In this document: in pieces, positions 34,192-42,768 of the stretch
Position numbering within the stretch: position 1 is the stretch's first letter
Layout: every line of letters starts with the position of its first letter
Source of the DNA: Gluconacetobacter asukensis
Lineage (GTDB): Bacteria > Pseudomonadota > Alphaproteobacteria > Acetobacterales > Acetobacteraceae
Assembly: GCF_014174375.1 (NCBI RefSeq)
Contig: NZ_JABEQE010000001.1
Coordinates: 248,001 to 312,000, forward strand
Direction of reading: 5' to 3'
DNA: 64,000 nt
Translations under genes and position numbers: made by a program
The notes under the pieces: generated by a model
The model's input: the letters and a program-made list of their open reading frames with translations, nothing else
The model's database searches: none
Told to the model about the DNA's origin: nothing

Positions 34192-34914
34192 ATGATGATC
34201 TGGATTGGCATTTTCCTGCTCAGCGCCGTGGTGCTGCTGCCTTCTCTCCTGGCCTTCCGCCGCACGACCCGCCTGCGGGACGAACGGGAATCGGCCCTGG
34301 TCCTGCTGCGCGCGCAGCTTGCCGAACTGGATCGCGACCGGGAGTGCGGTCTGATCGCCGCCGGCGAGCATGAGGGCGCGCGGCTGGAAATCCAGCGCCG
34401 GCTACTGGCGTCGGACGCAGCGCCCGCACGTGGCATCGGCCGCTCCATCACCACCCCGGTGGTGCTGGTCTGCCTGCTGCTGCTGCCGCTGACCGCGACG
34501 GGGCTGTATCTGCTGTGCGGCCACCCGTCCCTCCCCGCGCAGCCCCTGGCCCCGCGCCTGCTGGCGCAGAAGGCGCAGGACAAGCGTGATGACGGGCTGC
34601 TGGCGGAACTGCGTGCCGGACTGGGCCGGATGTCGCCGGACGACCCGAACCGCTTCCGGGGTTTCCTGCTGCTGGGCCAGGCCGAAGCCGCGCGCGACCA
34701 TTACGCCGCGGCGGCCGAGGCATGGCGCCAGGCCACGACGATCCAGTTCGTCCCCGAAGTCGCCGCCCGCGCCGCCGAAGCCCAGACCCTGGCCGATGGC
34801 CGCGTGAGCCCCGAAAGCGCCGCCCTGTTCCGCCGCGCACTCGATGCCGCTCCGGCCGACGCGCCGTGGCGCATGGCAGCCCAGCAGCGAATCGCCCAGT
34901 CAGAACATCAGTAG
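34192..34914 (+). CDS. ccmI: Cytochrome c maturation protein CcmI (CycH)
   Basis: This 240-residue protein fits CcmI, the apocytochrome c chaperone. There are two membrane helices (residues about 3-20 and 85-105), with a cytoplasmic loop between them containing the family pattern LRAQLAELDRDRECGLI. A periplasmic TPR-like part (FLLLGQAEAARDHYAAAAEAWRQA) follows. Its length is shorter than enterobacterial forms. It is the last recognisable ccm gene and lies 13 bases after ccmH. Confidence 0.9.
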   Translation: MMIWIGIFLLSAVVLLPSLLAFRRTTRLRDERESALVLLRAQLAELDRDRECGLIAAGEHEGARLEIQRRLLASDAAPARGIGRSITTPVVLVCLLLLPLTATGLYLLCGHPSLPAQPLAPRLLAQKAQDKRDDGLLAELRAGLGRMSPDDPNRFRGFLLLGQAEAARDHYAAAAEAWRQATTIQFVPEVAARAAEAQTLADGRVSPESAALFRRALDAAPADAPWRMAAQQRIAQSEHQ

Positions 34915-34941
34915 AATAGCGGCGACATCCAGGGGACCATC

Positions 34942-35238
34942 ATGATCGAACCCATCGCCGGCACCGTCGAGCAATGCCCGTTCTGCCACCGCACGATCCG
35001 CGGCACGGCCGAAATCTGCCCCCATTGCGGCGCGGAACGGCGCTTCGGCCCGACCTTGCGCGAAAGCCTGCTGACCTTCGCCGTCGGGGTGACGGCCGGC
35101 CCGGTCTTCATGCTGCTGATCGGCGCGGGCACGCAACTGGCGGTCCTGGCGGCGGCGATCGGCGGCCTCATCGGCTTTTTCATCGCCCATTCCCGCCATG
35201 CCGGCGATCGCTGGATGAAGCCACCCGACAAACCCTGA
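34942..35238 (+). CDS. Small zinc-ribbon membrane protein
   Basis: This 98-residue protein has an N-terminal zinc ribbon (CPFCHRTI...CPHCGAERR) and two membrane helices (FAVGVTAGPVFMLLIGAG and LAVLAAAIGGLIGFFIA). No function is recognised. It lies 27 bases after ccmI and could belong to the same transcript. Confidence 0.7.
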   Translation: MIEPIAGTVEQCPFCHRTIRGTAEICPHCGAERRFGPTLRESLLTFAVGVTAGPVFMLLIGAGTQLAVLAAAIGGLIGFFIAHSRHAGDRWMKPPDKP

Positions 35239-35291
35239 TGATCACACGCCCGTTTCTTGCCCGTGGCCGAAAGTCGGGCCAAGCTGGCGCC

Positions 35292-35459
35292 ATGACCAGC
35301 ACCGATACCAACACCGAAGCACCCTCGCCCGCCACGCCGGCCACCGACGCGCCCGAAACCGCGACCACAGCCGACGCCAAGGAATATGGCGGCCCCAAGG
35401 AAAAGCAGCCCACGCGCTATGGCGACTGGACCGTCAAAGGGCGCTGCATCGATTTCTGA
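35292..35459 (+). CDS. DUF1674 protein, succinate dehydrogenase assembly factor 4-like
   Basis: This 55-residue protein ends in the DUF1674/SDHAF4 signature (EYGGPKEKQPTRYGDW, then KGRCIDF). The N-terminal half is a low-complexity Ala/Thr/Pro stretch. In mitochondria SDHAF4 (Sdh8) promotes flavinated SdhA maturation; the bacterial protein is presumed to do the same, by homology only. The ATG at 35292 (MTSTDTN) is the first within a sensible distance. A terminator follows. Confidence 0.88.
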   Translation: MTSTDTNTEAPSPATPATDAPETATTADAKEYGGPKEKQPTRYGDWTVKGRCIDF

Positions 35460-35469
35460 AAATCGCGGA

Positions 35470-35495
35470 GGGCGCTTGCAATAGCGCCCGTTTCT
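35470..35495 (+). terminator. Terminator after the DUF1674 gene
   Basis: The stem GGGCGCT (35470-35476) and AGCGCCC (35483-35489) with loop TGCAAT is followed by GTTTCT. It lies 10 bases after the DUF1674 stop and reaches the convergent gene's stop. Confidence 0.65.
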
Positions 35496-36015
35496 ATAGC
35501 CCGCCCTGCTCCTGCATGCGCCCGAAGCGCGCACGAGCGGTCTGACGATGGCCGGGTGGGCGCACTTCGCACGAGATCAGATAGATCCCGGCGACGAAGA
35601 TGATATTGGCCAGCGAATTGAACCACAGCGCGATCTCGAAATGCGGGGGCGCCGTCGCACCCTGATAGAGCGCATAGATCGCAAACGGGATCGAGAGCGG
35701 CCGCATGCCCGACAGCATCACGCGCAGCGGGTTCATGTGCCCGGGCCGGACCAGCGGCCGCACCCGGTTGATGCCGACATAGAATGCCAGGCCGAGGCAC
35801 CAGACCAGTACATTGAACATCGCGTCGCTGATCGACATGTGCCCGATGACGATCATGGCGACGATCGACGCCGCCGACAGCATGATGGCACCGAACTGGA
35901 AATTCATGCCCAGGGCCAGCGCCGGCAAGCGCTCGGGCAGACGGTCGGCAAAAGGCTGGAACACCCGGTCCAGCAGCCAGACATCGAACTGATTGATGCG
36001 ATCACCAAAAGACAT
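35494..36015 (-). CDS. Predicted membrane protein of unknown function
   Basis: This 173-residue protein has about four membrane segments (IMLSAASIVAMIVIG, AMFNVLVWCLGLAFYVGI, MRPLSIPFAIYALYQG, FNSLANIIFVAGIYLISC). The N-terminal part (MSFGDRINQFDVWLLDRVFQ) is amphipathic and the C-terminal tail is Arg-rich. I recognise no family or motif. It is convergent with the DUF1674 gene; the upstream gene is bfd, separated by a structured intergenic element. Confidence 0.75.
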   Translation of the reverse strand: MSFGDRINQFDVWLLDRVFQPFADRLPERLPALALGMNFQFGAIMLSAASIVAMIVIGHMSISDAMFNVLVWCLGLAFYVGINRVRPLVRPGHMNPLRVMLSGMRPLSIPFAIYALYQGATAPPHFEIALWFNSLANIIFVAGIYLISCEVRPPGHRQTARARFGRMQEQGGL

Positions 36016-36064
36016 GCGGACCTTGTATCAAGCCCGCCAACCCGCCGCATCCCCTTTTCGGGGG

Positions 36065-36224
36065 GGCCTGCGGGGAAATGCGCGCTGGCGGCGATCCGAC
36101 GCGCGCTTCCTGTGCTCCGATGCTCACTTCCATCAAGGCCGCTCCGCTTCGGTGCTCGAAAACACACGCCGGGCGCGGCCCTTCGGGCCGCTCTCGCTCA
36201 CCAGCCCACATTTCCCCGCAGGCC
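36065..36224 (-). repeat. Structured intergenic element, copy 4 (long form)
   Basis: The left arm GGCCTGCGGGGAAATGCGCG (36065-36084) has its inverted copy at 36205-36224 (the last bases being TTTCCCCGCAGGCC). The interior carries GGCGGCGATCCGACGCGCG and the GAAAACACACGCCGG block. It lies 49 bases downstream of the bfd stop. It is the one locus where no stop codon is inside or right next to an arm. Confidence 0.85.
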
Positions 36225-36273
36225 CACATGGGTCATGCTGCCACGCACATTCCCAGCGAAGCCGGCAACGGGC

Positions 36274-36492
36274 TCAGACGGCGGGCAACGCCTCCGACGG
36301 CGCCATTTCGGCCCGTGCCTGAAGCGCGCGGCGCAGAAGGCACAGCACGCCCGGCACGCAATTGCCGCACTGCGCCCGGCACCCGCGTGCCGCATAGATC
36401 TCCCGCGGGCGGGTCGCTCCCCCGTCAACCGCGCGCTCCACATCCTGGTCGGTCAGCATATTGCAAGAACACACAAACATCAGGCGTCTCAT
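36274..36492 (-). CDS. bfd: Bacterioferritin-associated ferredoxin-like [2Fe-2S] protein
   Basis: This 72-residue protein is Bfd-like. Four Cys in the Bfd order bind the cluster: Cys8 and Cys10 (FVCSCN), and Cys42 and Cys45 (QCGNC). Bfd reduces and releases iron from bacterioferritin under iron starvation. The ATG at 36492 fits a start close before the first Cys; an upstream start would add 8 residues. Two extra Cys (38 and 51) are not normal ligands. A Fur-like box lies upstream; no bacterioferritin gene is in the window. Confidence 0.88.
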   Translation of the reverse strand: MRRLMFVCSCNMLTDQDVERAVDGGATRPREIYAARGCRAQCGNCVPGVLCLLRRALQARAEMAPSEALPAV

Positions 36493-36517
36493 CTCCGTGC
36501 CCCTCCCTTCAAGCACG

Positions 36518-36546
36518 AATGATAATGGTTCGCAATAGCATTCTCA
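36518..36546. promoter_or_regulatory. Candidate Fur box upstream of bfd
   Basis: TGATAATGGTTCGCA matches one half of the 7-1-7 Fur consensus (TGATAAT) exactly. On the other strand TGAGAATGCTATTGC overlaps it with a 6-of-7 half. It lies 26-54 bases upstream of the bfd start. Iron repression of bfd is typical, which makes the match more credible. Confidence 0.5.
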
Positions 36547-36601
36547 TCTGCTTTTCACATAGGAGGCCAACGCCCCTCGCGGATGTCGCCTCCCGCCCGC
36601 G

Positions 36602-37774
36602 CTATCGGGCGCCGTACACCGCATCCCGCACCGCGTCGGGATAGGACCCGGCCATGCCCGCCAGGGCGGTGTTGCTGATCATCACGATCGACACGCCCCG
36701 CACCGGATCGGCGATCCACTGATGGCCATAGACCCCACCCCAGGTGAAACCACCCCGCGAAACCGGGGTCCGCGCCCGCGCCGGGTCTTCAACCACCGCC
36801 GCCCCGATCGCGAAGCCCATCCCGGCATTCATCGGCCCCATCGACAGGTCGCCAATCGCATTCCGCCCGAACAGTGCAGCACTTTCCGGCGACAGGATCG
36901 GCCCGCCCCCGCTGCACAGCGCCTGGACAAACAGCAGGAATTCCTCGGCGGTGCCGACCATCCCGGCCCCACCCGACGGATAGGATCGCGGGTCCAGCAC
37001 CCGATCGGGGGCAAACAGGATCTCGCTGACCTTCCCGCCGCCCAACTGGCGCGGCATCGCATAATGCGCGCCCATCGCCACCGGAACGGGCCGCCCATCG
37101 GCATACGGCGGGCAGAGCGCGTCCGGATCGGGCACGGCAAACCCGCTGCGGGTCCAACCCAGCTTCGCACCCACATGGCGCTGCACCAGCTCCGGCAGCG
37201 TCGCACCGCCCGCACGTTCCAGCACTCCGCCCATCACATCCAGCGCCAGCGAGTACGCCCAGCCTTCGCCGGGCGCGAACAGCAGTGGGACGCTCGCCAG
37301 ACGGGCCAGATTCTCCTCCAGCGCCACGCCCGGCTCGGCAATCCCGTCCGAAATCCCGGCTCTTGCATAAGGATTGTCGTCACGCGGAAAGGCAAACCCG
37401 TAGGACAGGCCCGAAGTATGCGTCAGCAGATGCCGCAACGTGATCGTCGGCACCGACCCGTCGGCGCAGGCGGGGCGGAAATCGGGCAGAAAACGCGTCA
37501 CCGGATCTTCCAGCGACAGCACGCCCTGCTCCGCCAGGGCCAGTGCCACCGCCGTCACCACCGGCTTGGTCAGCGATGCCAGACGGACCAGCGTGTCCGG
37601 CCCCATCGGCTCCCCCGCTTCGCGATTCGCCAGCCCGGCGGCACGGCGCACCAGCGTCTTTCCATCCACCGAAACCAGCACCGTGGCGCCCACCAGCCGT
37701 CCGCGCGCGATCGCGGCATTCATCACCTGGCCGACACGTTCGTCCATTCCCGCAACCGGCATGGCCTCGCTCAT
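36602..37774 (-). CDS. Serine hydrolase of the beta-lactamase/EstB family
   Basis: This 390-residue cytoplasmic enzyme belongs to the class C beta-lactamase-like esterase family. The SxxK nucleophile is in RLASLTKPVV, and the Tyr motif is probably GLSYGF. No signal peptide is present, which argues against a true beta-lactamase and for an EstB-like esterase. The ATG at 37774 (MSEAMPVAG) follows GGGAGGA. It has its own likely promoter, divergent from the M16 protease gene. Confidence 0.88.
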   Translation of the reverse strand: MSEAMPVAGMDERVGQVMNAAIARGRLVGATVLVSVDGKTLVRRAAGLANREAGEPMGPDTLVRLASLTKPVVTAVALALAEQGVLSLEDPVTRFLPDFRPACADGSVPTITLRHLLTHTSGLSYGFAFPRDDNPYARAGISDGIAEPGVALEENLARLASVPLLFAPGEGWAYSLALDVMGGVLERAGGATLPELVQRHVGAKLGWTRSGFAVPDPDALCPPYADGRPVPVAMGAHYAMPRQLGGGKVSEILFAPDRVLDPRSYPSGGAGMVGTAEEFLLFVQALCSGGGPILSPESAALFGRNAIGDLSMGPMNAGMGFAIGAAVVEDPARARTPVSRGGFTWGGVYGHQWIADPVRGVSIVMISNTALAGMAGSYPDAVRDAVYGAR

Positions 37775-37879
37775 CGCGTCCTCCCTTTTCCGTCGCCTTT
37801 CCCTGCCTGGCCGCCTCCCGGTTTTCACCGGGACGCCCCGCGTCTACGCTGTCCGGGTCAGCAGGAGTACCCGTGAATC

Positions 37880-40582
37880 ATGACAGCGCGCCTGGCCACC
37901 ACCGCATTAAGCCTTTCCCTGGCCCTTCTGGCCATGCCCATGCCACAGGCGGCCCGGGCCGACGTGCCGCCTCCCCGGCCACTGGCGGCCATCGCCGACA
38001 ATGCGGTCCGTGCTACCCTGCCCAACGGGCTGCGCGTGGTGGTCATCCGCGACCGGCTGGCCCCGGTGGTGACGACCGAGGTGAATTACCTGGTCGGCTC
38101 CAGCGAGGCACCGAAAGGCTTTCCCGGCACCGCCCACGCGCTGGAACATATGATGTTCCGCGGCAGCGACGGGCTGGACAAGGACCAGCTCGCCGCCATC
38201 GGCGCGCGGCTGGGCGGCAGCTACAATGCCGACACGACCGAGAACGTCACCCAGTATTTCTACACCGCCCCGGCCGAGGATCTCGACGTCATGCTGCGCA
38301 TCGAGGCGCTGCGCATGCGCGGACTGGCCCTGGCGGCCCCCGACTGGGAAAAGGAACGCGGCGCGATCGAACAGGAAGTGGCGCGCGACCTGTCCAGCCC
38401 CAGCTACCAGTATCTGACCCGCCTGCAATCGATCCTGTTCGCCGGCACGCCCTACGAGCATGACGCGCTGGGCACCCGCCCCTCCTTCGACAAGACCGAT
38501 GCCACCCTGCTGCGCCGCTTCTACGATGCGTGGTACGCCCCCAACAACGCCATCCTGGTCATTGCCGGCAATGTGGACCCGGACCACGCCATCGAACGGG
38601 TACGAGCCATCTTCGGCGACATTCCCCGCCGCACGCTGCCCGAACGCACGCCCGTCCAGCCCGGCCCGGTCACGGGCCAGACACTGCATTTCCCCACCGA
38701 TTACCCGGTCGGGCTGGCAACGGTCGCCTGGCGCATGCCCGGCCTGCGGTCGAAGGATTACGCAACCGCGCAGATCCTGGCCGACGTGCTGACCAGCCAG
38801 CGCGGCGCGCTCTACGACCTCGTGCCGTCGGGCAAGGCGCTGTTCGCCGGCTTCGAATTCGCGCCCAAGGCCGATGCCGGCATCGGCATCGCGGTGGCGG
38901 CCTATCCCCGCAACCAGGACCCCGCCCCCCTGCTGGCCGAGATCAACGGCATCATCGCCGCCATCCGCGACAAGGGCGTGCCGCCCGATCTGGTCGAGGC
39001 CACACGGCGCAAGGAACTGGCCCAGCTCGGCTTCTCGGCCAACAGCATCAGCGGCCTGGCGGAAACCTGGTCGCAGGCGCTGGCGGTGATGGACGTGGAC
39101 TCGCCCGACGCGCTGGGTACCGCCCTCAAGGCGGTCACGGTGGAAGACGTCAACCGCCTCGCCCGACAGATCCTCGACCCGCACCAAGCGGTCACCGCCC
39201 TGCTGACGCCGGAGGATTCCGGCCACCCCGTCGCCGGCAAGGGCTTCGGCGGCTCCGAATCCTTCGCCACCCCACCCGACCACCCGGTGGCCCTGCCCGA
39301 CTGGGCGCACGAGGCCCTGTCGACCGTCACCCTGCCGCCGCCGGTCGGCCTGCCCAGCGTCTTCACCTATCCCAACGGGCTGCGGCTGATCGTCCACCCG
39401 GCGCATGTCAGCCACACCGTGTCGGTCTACGGCCAGATCCGCCAGAACGCCAACATGCAAGAGCCGAAAGGCCAGGACGGCATCGCCGCGATCACCGAGG
39501 ATCTGTTCAGCTACGGCACCCGGTCGCTCGACCGGCTCGCCTTCCAGAAGGCACTGGACGACATCGCCGCCACCGAGAGCGCCGGCCCCGGCTTCAGCGT
39601 GTCGGTGCTGACGCCCGATTTCGAAAAAGCCACGCGCCTGCTGGCCGATAACGAAATGCACCCGGCCCTGCCCGACCGTGCGTTCCAGGTGGTCCGCATG
39701 CAGACGGCCCAATCCTATGCCGGGCTGCTGACCTCGCCGAACTACCTGTTCGGCCGCGCGGTCAAGGCCGCGGTCTCGCCGGCCGGCGACCCCACGCTGC
39801 GCCAGCCCGATCCGCAACGGATCATGATGCTGAAACAGACCGACGTGCAGGCCTTCTACACCAGCGCCTACCGCCCCGACCTGACCACCATCGTCGTGGT
39901 CGGCGACGTCACACCCGAACAGGCGCATGACGTGATCGGCCGCACCTTCGGCGCGTGGGCCCGGCCCGCCGGCCCGACGCCCACGGTCGACCTGCCGCCC
40001 CGCCCCGACAGCCGGGCTTCGCGCACCCAGGTGCCCGACCGCACCAGCGTGCAGGATTCGGCCATCCTGGCCGAAAGCCTGGGCCTGACCGCAGCCCACC
40101 CGGACCATTTCGCGCTGACGGTCGGCAACGAGATCCTGGGCGACGGCTTCTCGTCGCGCCTCTATCGCGACCTGCGGGTGCGCACGGGCTATGTCTATTC
40201 CGTCAGCAGCAGTTTCTCCTGGTCGCGCCATCGCGGCGGCTACAGCATCAGCTTCGGCGCCGACCCCGACAAGGTCGGCCGCGCCCGCGACGCCGCCCTG
40301 CACGACGTCCAGACCCTGCAGGACCAGCCGGTGACCGACGCCGAACTGACCCTGGCCAAGGCGTCACTGCTGCGCGGCCTGCCACTCGCCCGCGCCAGCC
40401 TGGATTCGATCGCGGCGGAAGATCTGCACCTGATCGAACTCGGCCTGCCGCTCGACACGCCCGACCGCGCCGCCCGCTCCTATTACGACATGACCGCCGC
40501 CGCCGTGCAGACCGCCTTCCGCACCTGGGTCCGCCCGCACGACATGGCGGAAATCGTCAAGGGGCCGACACCGACGCCGTGA
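37880..40582 (+). CDS. M16-family zinc metalloprotease, periplasmic
   Basis: This 900-residue protein has a signal peptide (about residues 1-28, ...MPQAARADV) and two tandem M16 units. The first contains the inverted zinc motif HALEH (His86, Glu89, His90) with the distal Glu near residue 164-166 (RGAIEQEVA). The second (from about residue 490, TYPNGLRLIVHP) lacks the HxxEH site, as in other pitrilysin/PqqL-type full-length proteins. It likely degrades small peptides in the periplasm. Target unknown. Confidence 0.93.
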   Translation: MTARLATTALSLSLALLAMPMPQAARADVPPPRPLAAIADNAVRATLPNGLRVVVIRDRLAPVVTTEVNYLVGSSEAPKGFPGTAHALEHMMFRGSDGLDKDQLAAIGARLGGSYNADTTENVTQYFYTAPAEDLDVMLRIEALRMRGLALAAPDWEKERGAIEQEVARDLSSPSYQYLTRLQSILFAGTPYEHDALGTRPSFDKTDATLLRRFYDAWYAPNNAILVIAGNVDPDHAIERVRAIFGDIPRRTLPERTPVQPGPVTGQTLHFPTDYPVGLATVAWRMPGLRSKDYATAQILADVLTSQRGALYDLVPSGKALFAGFEFAPKADAGIGIAVAAYPRNQDPAPLLAEINGIIAAIRDKGVPPDLVEATRRKELAQLGFSANSISGLAETWSQALAVMDVDSPDALGTALKAVTVEDVNRLARQILDPHQAVTALLTPEDSGHPVAGKGFGGSESFATPPDHPVALPDWAHEALSTVTLPPPVGLPSVFTYPNGLRLIVHPAHVSHTVSVYGQIRQNANMQEPKGQDGIAAITEDLFSYGTRSLDRLAFQKALDDIAATESAGPGFSVSVLTPDFEKATRLLADNEMHPALPDRAFQVVRMQTAQSYAGLLTSPNYLFGRAVKAAVSPAGDPTLRQPDPQRIMMLKQTDVQAFYTSAYRPDLTTIVVVGDVTPEQAHDVIGRTFGAWARPAGPTPTVDLPPRPDSRASRTQVPDRTSVQDSAILAESLGLTAAHPDHFALTVGNEILGDGFSSRLYRDLRVRTGYVYSVSSSFSWSRHRGGYSISFGADPDKVGRARDAALHDVQTLQDQPVTDAELTLAKASLLRGLPLARASLDSIAAEDLHLIELGLPLDTPDRAARSYYDMTAAAVQTAFRTWVRPHDMAEIVKGPTPTP

Positions 40583-40590
40583 TCTCGACT

Positions 40591-40725
40591 TGAAGAGAAG
40601 CCTCTTCTTTTTCTGAAGAAAAAGAAGCAAAAAGACTTTTACCCGTTCAGGAGCCTTGTGCTTGCTCGTTCCGAGGCTCCTGAACAAATCAGAAGTTTTT
40701 TGGTTCTTTTTTTCAAAAAAAGAAC
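40591..40725. repeat. Symmetrical nested inverted-repeat element
   Basis: Two outer hairpins (CTTCTTTTTCTGAAGAAAAAGAAG at the left and a GGTTC/GAACC stem with seven T/A at 40699-40723) flank an inner imperfect inverted repeat whose arms contain TTCAGGAGCCT (40648-40658) and AGGCTCCTGAA (about 40676-40686). The whole is symmetrical around 40667. It follows the M16 stop codon and could terminate transcription in both directions. Confidence 0.7.
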
Positions 40726-40756
40726 CGCACTTCCCTTGATGACCAGCCACACAAAG

Positions 40757-40787
40757 AAAAAGGGCGGTGCCGTTTCCGGCACCGCCC
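40757..40787 (-). terminator. rpsA intrinsic terminator
   Basis: On the minus strand the stem GGGCGGTGCCG/CGGCACCGCCC with a GAAA loop is followed by CTTTTTCTTTG. It lies about 31 bases after the rpsA stop. A strong canonical intrinsic terminator. Confidence 0.9.
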
Positions 40788-40817
40788 CTTCCCTGTTCAA
40801 TCCGTGAAACGGACCGA

Positions 40818-42533
40818 TCAGACCTCGGCGTTACGACGACGGATCGCCGCACCCAGGATGTCACCCAGCGAGGCGCCGCTGTCGGACGAGCCGTACTCGT
40901 TGATCGCCTGCTTGTCTTCCTCGACCTCGCGGCCGCGGATGGTCAGGGCCAGCTTGCGGGCCGCACGATCGACCGACACGATCTTCGCGTCGACCTTCTC
41001 GCCAACGGCGAAGCGCTCCGGACGCTGGTCGGCCTTGTCGCGCGCCAGCTCGGCGCGGCGGATGAAGCCGGTCAGCACGTCGTCAACCTTCACCTCGACG
41101 CCGTTCGACTGCACGGCGGTCACGATGCAGGTCACGATCGCGCCCTTCTGCACCTTGCCCAGCGCGTCGGCGGCGGGGTCTTCATGCAGCTGCTTGATGC
41201 CCAGCGAGATGCGTTCCTTCTCGACGTCGACATCCAGCACCTTCGCCTGAACGACCTGACCCTTCTCGTAGTGGGTCATGGCGACTTCGCCGGCTTCGTC
41301 CCACGACAGGTCGGACATGTGAACCATGCCGTCGATGTCCGCGGACAGGCCGATGAACAGGCCGAACTCGGTGATGTTGCGGATCTCGCCCTCGACCGTG
41401 GAGCCGATCTTGTGCTCCTCGGCGAACTGCTCCCACGGGTTGCGCTGCACCTGCTTCAGACCCAGCGAGATGCGACGCTTGCCGCTGTCCACATCCAGGA
41501 CCATGACGTCGACTTCCTGCGAGGTCGCGACGATCTTGCCCGGATGGACGTTCTTCTTCGTCCAGGACATTTCGGAGACGTGCACCAGACCCTCGACACC
41601 CGGCTCCAGCTCGACGAACGCGCCGTAGTCGGTGATGTTGGTGACGCGGCCGGAATAGCGGGCACCCGGCGGATACTTGATCGCCACGTTCTCCCACGGA
41701 TCAGCCTCGAGCTGCTTCATGCCCAGCGAGATGCGCTGCGTATCCGGGTTGAAGCGGATAACCTGCACGCGAACCGGCTGGCCGATCTGCAGAGCCTCGG
41801 ACGGGTGGTTGATGCGCTTCCAGGCGATGTCGGTGACATGCAGCAGGCCGTCCACGCCGCCCAGGTCGACGAACGCACCGTAGTCGGTGATGTTCTTGAC
41901 CACGCCGTCCAGGATCATGCCTTCCTTCAGGCCCTGGATCAGCTCGCTGCGCTGCTCGGCACGCGTCTCTTCCAGCACCGCACGGCGCGAGACGACGATG
42001 TTGCCGCGCGCCCGGTCCATCTTCAGGATCTGGAACGGCTGCGGCACGCCCATCAGCGGGGTGACGTCGCGCACGGGGCGGATATCGACCTGGCTGCCCG
42101 GCAGGAAGGCCATGGCGCCGCCGAGGTCGACCGTGAAGCCACCCTTGACACGGCCATAGATCGTGCCGTTGACGCGCTGGTTGCTCTCGAACGCCTTTTC
42201 CAGGTTCGTCCAGGCTTCCTCGCGACGCGCCTTCTCGCGCGACAGGACGATCGAGCCGTCGCGGTCTTCGTACCGTTCGACGAACAGTTCGATGACGTCA
42301 CCCGGCTTCACGTCCGGCGACACGCCCGGCGGGCCGAATTCCTTGAGCGCCACGCGCCCTTCGCTCTTGAGGCCGACATCGACGATGGCGAATTCGTCGG
42401 TCAGGCGCACGACGCGGCCGGTGACGACCGAACCGTCGAACGCGGTATCGCGGCCGAGGGTCTCGTCCAGCAGGGTCGCGAAATCTTCACCGCCGAAATG
42501 GTCGGTGGCAGACTGTAAGGTGGCTGAAGCCAT
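40818..42533 (-). CDS. rpsA: 30S ribosomal protein S1
   Basis: S1 binds mRNA leaders during initiation. The 571-residue protein has six S1 (OB-fold) domains, at about residues 34-105, 120-185, 205-275, 290-360, 375-445 and 460-530. The characteristic GAFVDL and GLVHVSEMSW strands repeat in domains 3 to 5 (ITDYGAFVDLGG, GLLHVTDIAW; ITDYGAFVELEPG; ITEFGLFIGL). It follows cmk on the same strand with 235 bases between, which may hold its promoter; no other feature is seen there. A terminator follows the gene. Confidence 0.98.
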   Translation of the reverse strand: MASATLQSATDHFGGEDFATLLDETLGRDTAFDGSVVTGRVVRLTDEFAIVDVGLKSEGRVALKEFGPPGVSPDVKPGDVIELFVERYEDRDGSIVLSREKARREEAWTNLEKAFESNQRVNGTIYGRVKGGFTVDLGGAMAFLPGSQVDIRPVRDVTPLMGVPQPFQILKMDRARGNIVVSRRAVLEETRAEQRSELIQGLKEGMILDGVVKNITDYGAFVDLGGVDGLLHVTDIAWKRINHPSEALQIGQPVRVQVIRFNPDTQRISLGMKQLEADPWENVAIKYPPGARYSGRVTNITDYGAFVELEPGVEGLVHVSEMSWTKKNVHPGKIVATSQEVDVMVLDVDSGKRRISLGLKQVQRNPWEQFAEEHKIGSTVEGEIRNITEFGLFIGLSADIDGMVHMSDLSWDEAGEVAMTHYEKGQVVQAKVLDVDVEKERISLGIKQLHEDPAADALGKVQKGAIVTCIVTAVQSNGVEVKVDDVLTGFIRRAELARDKADQRPERFAVGEKVDAKIVSVDRAARKLALTIRGREVEEDKQAINEYGSSDSGASLGDILGAAIRRRNAEV

Positions 42534-42768
42534 GAGGTACCGTAAATCCTGTCTCCGGCACGGCGGGCGGACCGGATGTCTTGCGCACCGCCGGTCAACG
42601 GCGGAACGACTTGCCCGGCTTGGTCCACGACCCTTGTCGCGACATGCCTGACGGCCGATGCATCAGCGCGCCCCAGGGAGGAACCGCGCGTGGCATGCAC
42701 AGACACCCTCGCACCCCGGCCTGTCAACACAAACCGGCACAGATCAGCCCCCGCCGCGCGAAATCCGC

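Noticed and set aside
35970-36240. Insertion sequence suggested by inverted repeats at 36065-36224
   Set aside because: No transposase frame or target-site duplication was seen; the unit is 160 bases and non-coding.
37907-40303. Long minus-strand open frame opposite the M16 protease
   Set aside because: Same reason: the plus-strand protein has a signal peptide and zinc motif, and the antisense frame is compositionally biased.
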